Origin: CAYJLA01 sp964371305
GTDB lineage: Bacteria; Bacillota_I; Bacilli_A; RFN20; CAG-826
Assembly (NCBI GenBank): GCA_964371305.1
Contig: CAYJLA010000024.1
Coordinates: 1-14,526 of the forward strand
Direction: 5' to 3'
DNA: 14,526 nt
Of the stretch, positions 6,961-12,860 are shown piece by piece. The notes under the pieces were generated by a model. The model saw only the letters and a program-made list of their open reading frames with translations. It ran no database searches and was not told the origin of the DNA. The first letter of the stretch is position 1; each line of letters starts with the position of its first letter. The position numbers were made by a program, and so were the translations under genes.

Positions 6961-7540
6961 AAACTTTTTAAAACGAGGTTTTGAACTAAAGGCCGATTCA
7001 GTGAATTCCTTACATTTTTTTATAGCGCAATTTATTATTACAGGTTCAATTATATTACTTTTTGATAGTTTGTACTACGATATTTCAGTTGTTGAACTAT
7101 TTTTCTCGCTTATTTTTATGATGCTTGGTTTTAATATTATATCCAGAAGTATTGCAAAAAAATGTGATTGTATTAGCGGAAATATTTATGTGTATATATG
7201 TGGTCTTATTGCTTTGATGTTGTATGTTATTTTTTCAAGACATCCAGGTCTTACGTTTGGTTATTTTATCATCGTATTTATAATTGGTTTATCGGCTGTT
7301 TTCTACTTATTTAGTTATGTATTTTTTATGTATGAAAAGTATAAATATGCTCAAATATTAGGAATGACAGCGACATGTTTTTTAATGTTAACAAATGCTA
7401 TTTATATCATTTTTAATTTGAATGATTTTTATACAATTTACTATGTTATAGCAATAATAATTTTGAACACCGCATTAATCTTCTTTATCAAGTTATTTTA
7501 TGTAGGTTTTGCTGATACAACTAAGGTTGAATTAGGTTAA
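6941..7540 (+). CDS. Six-helix membrane protein of unknown function (downstream flank of endonuclease)
   Basis: Protein of 199 residues with six hydrophobic segments at about residues 24-42, 50-68, 83-99, 105-129, 138-159 and 165-188, after a basic N-terminus (MAKNVVKNFLKRGF). Topology and length mirror the gene at 5306-5896, and a shared aromatic-x-x-Tyr-basic-x5-Gly pattern lies between helices 4 and 5. A C-x-C pair (residues 75-77) sits in the loop after helix 2. The start at 6941 overlaps the nuclease gene by 20 nt and has only a weak upstream GGTAAG, so translational coupling is likely. The gene ends just before a short spacer and the scaffold gap. Not recognised as any known family. Confidence 0.7.
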   Translation: MAKNVVKNFLKRGFELKADSVNSLHFFIAQFIITGSIILLFDSLYYDISVVELFFSLIFMMLGFNIISRSIAKKCDCISGNIYVYICGLIALMLYVIFSRHPGLTFGYFIIVFIIGLSAVFYLFSYVFFMYEKYKYAQILGMTATCFLMLTNAIYIIFNLNDFYTIYYVIAIIILNTALIFFIKLFYVGFADTTKVELG

Positions 7541-7559
7541 TTGAAAAGAATGTAAATTC

Positions 7560-7569
7560 NNNNNNNNNN
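7560..7569. other. Assembly gap (ten Ns)
   Basis: Ten consecutive undetermined bases lie between the membrane-protein gene and smpB. A round-numbered run of this kind usually marks a scaffold join of unknown true length. Any terminator of the upstream operon, and any -35 or regulator site for smpB, could be hidden here. Confidence 0.95.
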
Positions 7570-7601
7570 TTATAATATTGTCAATTTTTATATAAATATT
7601 A

Positions 7602-7610
7602 TGATATAAT
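7602..7610 (+). promoter_or_regulatory. Extended -10 promoter of smpB, placed for a leaderless start
   Basis: TGA-TATAAT (TATAAT at 7605-7610, with the extended TGn element at 7602-7604) ends exactly 6 nt before ATG 7617. TTGTCA at 7578-7583 resembles a -35 box, but its 21-nt spacing is too long to be convincing. There is no Shine-Dalgarno, and the predicted transcription start coincides with the start codon. Confidence 0.55.
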
Positions 7611-7616
7611 ATTTTC

Positions 7617-8075
7617 ATGGATAAGGCTTTAAAAATTATTTCAAAAAACAAAAAAGCGGCATTTAATTACCATTTAAGTGATTTTTTAGAATGTGGAATA
7701 TGTTTAACGGGTACCGAAATTAAGTCATTAAGAGTAAATGGTGCAACGCTAAACGATTCTTATGTAGTTTTTAAAAACAACGAAGCTTTTTTACTAAATT
7801 GTCATATATCTGAGTACAAGCAGGGGAATATATTCAATCACGACCCAAAACGAATAAGAAAACTTTTATTGCATAAAAAAGAAATATTAAGGTTATCTCA
7901 AAAAGTGAAAATTAAAGGTTACTCAGTTGTGCCTACAAAAATATATTTAAAAACCGGCAAAGCAAAAATTGAAATAGCACTTGCTAAAGGTAAAGACTTA
8001 TATGATAAAAGAGAAACGATTAAGAAAAAAGATGATGAAAGAATGATGCAAAAAATGAAGAAGGAGAAGTACTAA
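7617..8075 (+). CDS. smpB: SsrA-binding protein SmpB
   Basis: Protein of 152 residues, full length for SmpB. It carries the family blocks 'NKKAAFNYHL' near the N-terminus, 'TGTEIKSLR', 'NDSYV', 'HISEYKQGNIFNHDPKRIRK' with 'LLLHKKEI', and 'TKIYLKTGKAKIEIALAKGK' with 'DLYDKRE', then a Lys-rich C-terminal tail that inserts into the ribosome as a helix. SmpB binds tmRNA and delivers it to stalled ribosomes for trans-translation. The tmRNA gene, often nearby, is not in the window. The gene is the first complete one after the scaffold gap, appears leaderless, and shares its final A with the folC start (TAATG). Confidence 0.97.
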   Translation: MDKALKIISKNKKAAFNYHLSDFLECGICLTGTEIKSLRVNGATLNDSYVVFKNNEAFLLNCHISEYKQGNIFNHDPKRIRKLLLHKKEILRLSQKVKIKGYSVVPTKIYLKTGKAKIEIALAKGKDLYDKRETIKKKDDERMMQKMKKEKY

Positions 8076-9295
8076 TGGATTCAATTAAAGAACTATCACA
8101 ATACTTAAAAGATCGTGAATCACCAATATACGATAGAACAAATTATGATAATTTTCTTGCAAAAGAAAAGCTACTTTTCGACTTTCCAGTCATACATGTT
8201 ACTGGTACAAATGGTAAATCATCCGTTGTTAATTTTCTAAAAAATATTTATAAATCAAATGGTTATAAAGTCGGTTCTTATATCTCTCCAGTTTACAAAT
8301 ATACTACCGAAATGATTTCCGTTAATGATGTTGCAATTACGTTCGAAGAAGTATTAAATATATTTAATTCTTACAAAGATAAGTTCGATAAATATGAACT
8401 AACTGCATTTGAAATAAAAACTATTATCGCCATGATATATTTCAAAAACTCAAATCTTGATATTGCTATTATAGAAGTAGGTATGGGTGGAGAAATAGAT
8501 GCAACTAACATAATTGAAGAGCCTTTCTTATCAATTATTACAAGTATTTCATTAGAACATACTGCATATCTTGGCAGAACAATATCCGAAATTGCTCGTT
8601 CTAAAGGTGACATCATAAAGTATGAGTGCCCTGTTTTAATTTCAAAACTTGAAGAAAGTGCAGTCGAAACAATAACTGATATTGCAAGAAAAAGAAAGTC
8701 AAAAGTCTACAGTGTAGCTGAACCAGCAAACGTTTCAATAGAAGATAATAAAGTTAAATTTACGTATGGTCAATACAAAGACGTAGTTCTTGACACACCA
8801 GCTATATATCAATTAAGTAATGCTATATTAGCAATTGAAGCTGTTGAAATTTTGAAAGAAAAATTGCCAATTTGCAAGGAAAATGTAATAAAAGGACTTG
8901 GAATGAGTCTACTTGATGCAAGATATTTTAAAAAAGATAATTTGATTATTGATGGAGCGCATAACCCTGAGGCCATTGAGTGTTTAAACCGCAGTGTTTT
9001 AAAACACACCGACAAAAATGTACACGTTGTATTTAGTGCGTTCAAGGATAAAAACGTTGATTTAATGTTGTCTTTTTTAGCTAGAGACTTCAACAATGTT
9101 TATTTGACGACGTTTGAAAACAATAGAGTTAAAACAAAAGATGATTATTTGTTTTATCTAGATACATTTCCGTTTTATGAATCTTATAGTGAATTGATAA
9201 ATAAATTATTGATCGAATATCCAGAAGATATTATTTTAGTCACTGGCTCGCTTGCTTTTGCTTTAACAGTAAGTAATGAGTTTAAAAGAAGTTAA
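8075..9295 (+). CDS. folC: Folylpolyglutamate synthase (FolC), possibly also dihydrofolate synthase
   Basis: Protein of 406 residues, typical of FolC. The start is fixed by AAGGAG (8061-8066), 8 nt upstream. A Mur-ligase-like central domain carries the P-loop 'HVTGTNGKSS' (41-50), 'EVGMGGEIDATN' (134-145), and 'ISLEHTAYLG' followed by 'IARSKGDIIK', whose K177 is the likely carbamylated lysine. The C-terminal ligase domain has 'DGAHNPEAIECL' (293-304). The enzyme adds glutamates to folates in the cytoplasm, retaining them and making them better cofactors. The usual 'SPHL' after the P-loop reads 'SPVY' here, and the 'EKAGIIK' block is altered. Because an uptake component (folT) follows and no folate-synthesis gene is seen, a purely polyglutamylating role is plausible. 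Confidence 0.95.
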   Translation: MDSIKELSQYLKDRESPIYDRTNYDNFLAKEKLLFDFPVIHVTGTNGKSSVVNFLKNIYKSNGYKVGSYISPVYKYTTEMISVNDVAITFEEVLNIFNSYKDKFDKYELTAFEIKTIIAMIYFKNSNLDIAIIEVGMGGEIDATNIIEEPFLSIITSISLEHTAYLGRTISEIARSKGDIIKYECPVLISKLEESAVETITDIARKRKSKVYSVAEPANVSIEDNKVKFTYGQYKDVVLDTPAIYQLSNAILAIEAVEILKEKLPICKENVIKGLGMSLLDARYFKKDNLIIDGAHNPEAIECLNRSVLKHTDKNVHVVFSAFKDKNVDLMLSFLARDFNNVYLTTFENNRVKTKDDYLFYLDTFPFYESYSELINKLLIEYPEDIILVTGSLAFALTVSNEFKRS

Positions 9296-9298
9296 TAT

Positions 9299-10084
9299 AT
9301 GAAACTAGGATATATTCAAAAAATTGTATTAACTGCAATGTTTCTAGCACTTAATATTGTACTTACAAGATTTCTGCAAATCATTCCATTTCCTCTTTTA
9401 AGAATTTCGGCTGGTCCTTCAATGATTATATTTAGTTCAATTTTTTTAGGTCCAATACCAGGAATGATTGTAGGTGGATTAGGCGATTTACTTGGAATAC
9501 TTTTATACAACCCTGTTGCAGGAGTATTTAACATAAATCCTCTTATATCGCTGGTTTACGTTTTATATGGATTATTGCCATATTTCCTTGTTAAATTTAT
9601 TAAATTAATTAAAGGTAAGTTTTCTAGCAGAATCATCCTTTCTTCACTCTTATTAATAGTTTGGGGGGTTATTATAGCATTCACTATAGTTAGCGATACT
9701 ATTACTATGTTCAACGTTACATATACCTTTAATTTAGTTGGAAAAATACTATTACCAGTCTTGTCTTTTGTAATGCTCGCTTTAATACAACTTTTAATAT
9801 TTTTTGTCGCAAAAAACATTGAAAAACAAAACGGTGAAGATAATAAAGTCGATGTATACTCTATTGCATTTGCGATTATTGTAGTTGAGATTTTTATTAC
9901 ATTAGTACTAAATTCACTTGTAAAATCATTTGTTTTTTCTTTTGATTTTTGGCTTATTTTCTTCCCGCAAAGCATATTACTTTTAATTACGATTCCAGGA
10001 TATACACTTATTGTGTCTTATTTATTGAATATTTGTTATAAATACATGAAATTGAAAGGATATGAACAATATGATGGAAGATAA
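9299..10084 (+). CDS. folT: ECF transporter substrate-binding (S) component, FolT-like folate type, with extra helices
   Basis: Protein of 261 residues, integral membrane. The N-terminal 100 residues match folate-family S components: 'KIVLTAMFLALNIVLTRFLQ' with an A-xxx-A pattern (A13, A17) in helix 1, which in S components contacts EcfT, then 'LRISAGPSMIIFSSIFLGPI' and 'GGLGDLLGILLYNP'. The last 80 residues resemble the usual C-terminal helices ('LVLNSLV'). Between them, about residues 100-185 add roughly 80 residues and apparently two extra helices, so the protein is longer than the usual S component of about 170-200 residues. The gene starts 3 nt after folC, a known folT-folC association that supports folate as substrate. 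It would partner with the EcfA1/EcfA2/EcfT module encoded further downstream. Substrate assignment is by similarity and context. Confidence 0.82.
   Translation: MKLGYIQKIVLTAMFLALNIVLTRFLQIIPFPLLRISAGPSMIIFSSIFLGPIPGMIVGGLGDLLGILLYNPVAGVFNINPLISLVYVLYGLLPYFLVKFIKLIKGKFSSRIILSSLLLIVWGVIIAFTIVSDTITMFNVTYTFNLVGKILLPVLSFVMLALIQLLIFFVAKNIEKQNGEDNKVDVYSIAFAIIVVEIFITLVLNSLVKSFVFSFDFWLIFFPQSILLLITIPGYTLIVSYLLNICYKYMKLKGYEQYDGR
10055..10060 (+). promoter_or_regulatory. Shine-Dalgarno deciding the start of the tail-anchored protein
   Basis: AAAGGA at 10055-10060 leaves only 1 nt to ATG 10062 but 10 nt to ATG 10071 and 13 nt to ATG 10074. The later starts are therefore preferred; 10071 is used here. 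Confidence 0.55.
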
Positions 10085-10379
10085 ATTACCAAATGTAGAA
10101 AACGAAATTCTTACAGAAGAAGAAATGCTAATACTACAAGAAAATGAGTTAAAAAACGCTGAAGAAGTTGTGGCTCAAGAACTAGATCATGAAAAAAGTG
10201 ATGCTTTAGATCAATCTTTTACTCCAACTAAAGATTTAAAAATTGATGTGAGTAAACTTACCCAAGAAGAAATTGATGGTAGCAAGTTCACAATACCAAA
10301 TAAGTGGCTGATTATCGTTATGGTTGTATTGCTTATTTTAATCATAGGTTTTTCTATTGCTGTACTTCTTCTTCAATAA
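10071..10379 (+). CDS. Small acidic tail-anchored membrane protein of unknown function
   Basis: Protein of 102 residues from ATG 10071 (ATG 10062 would add three). The N-terminal 75 residues or so are hydrophilic and strongly acidic ('ENEILTEEEMLILQENELKN'), probably helical or disordered. One hydrophobic segment at the C-terminus ('WLIIVMVVLLILIIGFSIAV') runs nearly to the end, so the protein is predicted to be tail-anchored with the acidic part in the cytoplasm. It overlaps folT by 14 nt and closes the smpB-folC-folT operon. There are no cysteines and no known motif. It could be an accessory protein of the transporter or unrelated to it; I do not recognise the family. Confidence 0.7.
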   Translation: MMEDKLPNVENEILTEEEMLILQENELKNAEEVVAQELDHEKSDALDQSFTPTKDLKIDVSKLTQEEIDGSKFTIPNKWLIIVMVVLLILIIGFSIAVLLLQ

Positions 10380-10414
10380 CAATAATTACAATAGTATTTA
10401 TATAGTTTTTATCT

Positions 10415-10440
10415 TATGATAAAATGAATTTATTAAGGAA
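10415..10440 (+). promoter_or_regulatory. Putative -10 box and ribosome binding site of the dCMP deaminase operon
   Basis: A TATGAT -10 at 10415-10420 lies in the 67-nt space after the tail-anchored gene. The predicted transcript starts near 10427. AAGGAA at 10435-10440 is a Shine-Dalgarno 6 nt before ATG 10447. No good -35 box is seen at standard spacing. No terminator is visible in this spacer either, so read-through from the folC operon is possible. Confidence 0.45.
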
Positions 10441-10446
10441 CGTATT

Positions 10447-10923
10447 ATGAATAAAAAGTTAATAATTAATTGGGATGAATACTTTATGGGTATTGCTGAA
10501 TTATCAGCATTTAGAAGTAAAGATCCAAATACGCAGGTGGGGGCATGTATTGTTGATAGAAACAATAAAGTGGTTTCAATCGGTTATAATGGTATGCCAC
10601 GCGGAATCAAGGATGAAGAATTACCTTGGGAAAATGGTGAAGGTATTGATTCAAAGTATTTATATGTATGTCATGCAGAATTTAATGCAATTCTTAATAC
10701 TAGAAATGGTAGTTCATTAGAGAACTGTGTTTTATACGTATCTTTGTTTCCATGTAATGAATGTGCTAAAGCGATTATTCAAGTAGGAATTAAAGAAGTT
10801 GTTTATTCAAATGATAAATATGCTGAGCATGATTCAACAATTGCGAGTAAAAAAATGTTCGCTCTTGCTGGCGTTAAGATTCGTAGGTATACTGGCAGAC
10901 AAATTACAATTGGAGTAAATTAA
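10447..10923 (+). CDS. comEB: Deoxycytidylate (dCMP) deaminase, ComEB family
   Basis: Protein of 158 residues, typical for a dCMP deaminase. It has the substrate region 'RSKDPNTQVGACIVD' (23-37) and 'GYNGMPRG' (46-53), and the zinc and catalytic motifs 'CHAEFNAI' (H76 ligand, E78 proton shuttle) and 'PCNEC' (C103 and C106 ligands). The enzyme converts dCMP to dUMP in the cytoplasm, feeding thymidylate synthesis; most members are controlled allosterically by dCTP and dTTP. The symbol follows the Bacillus locus name and does not imply competence. Here the gene begins an operon that continues into the ECF module. The link to folate uptake fits biochemically, because dUMP to dTMP conversion uses methylene-tetrahydrofolate. 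Confidence 0.95.
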   Translation: MNKKLIINWDEYFMGIAELSAFRSKDPNTQVGACIVDRNNKVVSIGYNGMPRGIKDEELPWENGEGIDSKYLYVCHAEFNAILNTRNGSSLENCVLYVSLFPCNECAKAIIQVGIKEVVYSNDKYAEHDSTIASKKMFALAGVKIRRYTGRQITIGVN

Positions 10924-10926
10924 CTA

Positions 10927-11196
10927 ATGAAGAAAGAAACTAGAAACTGGAAGAAGGATTTAATTATACAATGTATATGTACAGTTGTTATTTATTTAGT
11001 TGTAATGTTTTCAACTTTAGCATACGTTGATAGTACCTTAGTAAAGATAACAACGAATAGTTTCGGTGAATTAGTTGTAATTGGTCTTAGACCTGAAGAA
11101 GTCTTATGTATCGTATTTTCATACTTGTTTTTACTAGTTCTTACTTGTGGTATTTTATTTTTGACAACCGTTAAGTCACACGCAAGGGTATATTAA
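10927..11196 (+). CDS. Small two-helix membrane protein of unknown function
   Basis: Protein of 89 residues with a basic N-terminus (MKKETRNWKK), hydrophobic segments at about residues 12-33 and 58-80, and a loop of about 25 residues ('VDSTLVKITTNSFGELVVIG') probably on the outside. It starts 3 nt after comEB, with GGAG at 10912-10915 as a loosely spaced ribosome binding site, and its stop directly abuts the GTG of ecfA1. It is wedged between two well-known functions. No family is recognised. It could be an accessory subunit, but nothing in the sequence shows this. Confidence 0.65.
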   Translation: MKKETRNWKKDLIIQCICTVVIYLVVMFSTLAYVDSTLVKITTNSFGELVVIGLRPEEVLCIVFSYLFLLVLTCGILFLTTVKSHARVY

Positions 11197-12015
11197 GTGG
11201 ATGCTATTAGTTTAAAAAATATCGCATTTTCATATGATGGTAAAGTAAATGCAATAAATATTAAAGAATTAAATATATTAAAGGGTAAATACACTTGTAT
11301 TTTAGGTAGTAACGGTAGCGGGAAAACTACTCTTGCTCGTTTTTTAGCTGGTCTTATTTTCGTTAAAAAAGGAGAGTATAAAATATTAGATAATGATAAT
11401 GATTTAAGTGATATATCATGCATTAGAAAAAATATTGGAATAGTATTTCAAAATCCTGATAATCAGTTTGTTGGGGCCACTGTTGAAGATGACATTGCTT
11501 TTGGCATGGAGAACATGTGTATACCACGAGAAAAAATAGCTGAAGAGATAAATTATTATGCTACTAAAACAGGTATGACTGATTATCTTAATAAAGAACC
11601 AACAAGTTTATCAGGTGGACAAAAACAAAGAGTTGCCATTGCTGGTATATTGGCAATGAAACCAAACATCATAATCTTTGATGAAGCCACAGCGATGCTT
11701 GATCCAAAAGGCAAAAAAGAAATATTTGATTTGATTAATGAAGTAAAAATGAATGATGAAGATTTAACTATTATATCCATAACTCACGATATCGAAGAAG
11801 CGTTTAATAGTGATCAAGTCATTGTTCTTGATAAAGGCAAGGTTGTTTTACAAGGTGAACCGCGTTCTGTATTTAGACAGAATAAAAATTTAATTAAAAG
11901 TATTAAATTAGAGCAACCATTTCTATATCAATTTATTGATGAATTAAAGGATAATAATTTGGATGTAAGTGAAGCTAATAATATGGAAGAATTGGTGAGG
12001 TTGTTATGCCGATAA
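11197..12015 (+). CDS. ecfA1: Energy-coupling factor transporter ATPase EcfA1
   Basis: Protein of 272 residues from a GTG start that directly follows the preceding TAA, with AAGGG at 11184-11188 giving 8-nt spacing. ABC ATPase motifs: Walker A 'GSNGSGKT' (37-44), Q-loop Q85 in 'VFQNPDNQ', signature 'LSGGQKQRVAIAG' (138-150), Walker B 'IIIFDE' (158-163) with the EcfA1-typical 'EATAMLDP', and switch His197. It pairs with EcfA2 on the cytoplasmic side of EcfT and powers vitamin uptake by exchangeable S components such as FolT. It overlaps ecfA2 by 10 nt. The A1 and A2 assignment follows from 'FDEATAMLDP' here versus 'LDEPTAGLDP' in the next gene. Confidence 0.96.
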   Translation: MDAISLKNIAFSYDGKVNAINIKELNILKGKYTCILGSNGSGKTTLARFLAGLIFVKKGEYKILDNDNDLSDISCIRKNIGIVFQNPDNQFVGATVEDDIAFGMENMCIPREKIAEEINYYATKTGMTDYLNKEPTSLSGGQKQRVAIAGILAMKPNIIIFDEATAMLDPKGKKEIFDLINEVKMNDEDLTIISITHDIEEAFNSDQVIVLDKGKVVLQGEPRSVFRQNKNLIKSIKLEQPFLYQFIDELKDNNLDVSEANNMEELVRLLCR

Positions 12016-12860
12016 AATTTAATCAAGTTTCATATATTTATTCTAAGAATACACCAGTTGAACAAGTTGCTTTAAACAACGTTTGTTTATCAATTGAAGA
12101 AAAATCGTTTAGTGCAATCGTTGGTAAAACTGGTTGTGGAAAATCAACGCTTATACAGCACATTAACGGCCTTTTAAAACCTACTAGTGGAGATGTTAGA
12201 GTTGATGAATTTGTAATTACATCTGATAAAAAATATAAAAACAAAAAAATTAATTTGCTGCGTAAAAAAGTTGGTATTGTTTTTCAATTTCCGGAATATC
12301 AGTTATTTGAAAAAACAGTTATGCAAGATGTTATGTTTGGACCATTGAATTTTGATAAATCGGTGCAAAATGCAGAAAAAAAGGCGCAAAACTCCATTAA
12401 AATGGTTGGATTAGATGAAACATTTTACGAAAGAGTTCCTTTCGAACTTTCTGGCGGCGAAAAAAGAAAGGTTGCTATTGCTGGCATTTTAGCAATGGAA
12501 CCGAACATATTAATTCTTGATGAACCTACCGCTGGACTAGATCCAAAATCAACATCTGAGATGATGAATCTTTTTAAGCAAATTAATGAATCTGGTGTTC
12601 AGGTTGTCATAGTAACTCATGATATGGACATAGTTTATAAGTATGCTAATAATATTATAATTTTAGATAATGGAGAAGTTGCAAAAGTAGTAACTCATGA
12701 TGAATTATATAGAATAGATTTTGACAAGTACTCATTAGCTAAGCCTAAGATTTTAGAAATGATCACTTTATTAGATAAAAATGGAGTTCAAATAGATAAG
12801 AAAAATGTTAGGGACGCGAAGTCTTTGGCGAGCGAGATTAAGAGGTGTTTAAGTGAATAA
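12006..12860 (+). CDS. ecfA2: Energy-coupling factor transporter ATPase EcfA2
   Basis: Protein of 284 residues. ABC motifs: Walker A 'GKTGCGKST' (40-48), Q94 in 'VFQFPEYQLFEKTV' (a typical EcfA2 Q-loop stretch), signature 'LSGGEKRKVAIAG' (148-160, with Glu replacing the common Gln), Walker B 'ILILDEPTAGLDP' (168-180), and switch His205. The C-terminal 70 residues form the usual EcfA dimerisation extension. It forms a heterodimer with EcfA1. The gene overlaps both neighbours (10 nt with ecfA1, 8 nt with ecfT), consistent with stoichiometric coupled translation. Confidence 0.96.
   Translation: MPIKFNQVSYIYSKNTPVEQVALNNVCLSIEEKSFSAIVGKTGCGKSTLIQHINGLLKPTSGDVRVDEFVITSDKKYKNKKINLLRKKVGIVFQFPEYQLFEKTVMQDVMFGPLNFDKSVQNAEKKAQNSIKMVGLDETFYERVPFELSGGEKRKVAIAGILAMEPNILILDEPTAGLDPKSTSEMMNLFKQINESGVQVVIVTHDMDIVYKYANNIIILDNGEVAKVVTHDELYRIDFDKYSLAKPKILEMITLLDKNGVQIDKKNVRDAKSLASEIKRCLSE

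Noticed and set aside
7541..7616. Riboswitch or tmRNA gene near smpB-folC-folT
   Set aside because: Only a short AT-rich spacer interrupted by Ns is visible, and no conserved folate riboswitch or tmRNA sequence can be recognised.
9556..9975. 139-codon minus-strand reading frame opposite folT
   Set aside because: It is a shadow of the FolT coding sequence, with low-complexity translation, no promoter or ribosome binding site, and no similarity to known proteins. The other minus-strand frames fail in the same way.
10475..10720. 81-codon plus-strand frame inside the dCMP deaminase gene
   Set aside because: The deaminase frame carries conserved zinc and catalytic motifs throughout this stretch, so the alternative frame is incidental.
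11161..11194. Perfect TTGACA followed by TATATT before ecfA1, as an internal promoter
   Set aside because: The spacing is 22 nt, too long for a standard promoter, and the boxes lie in the coding end of the preceding gene with a normal operon junction.
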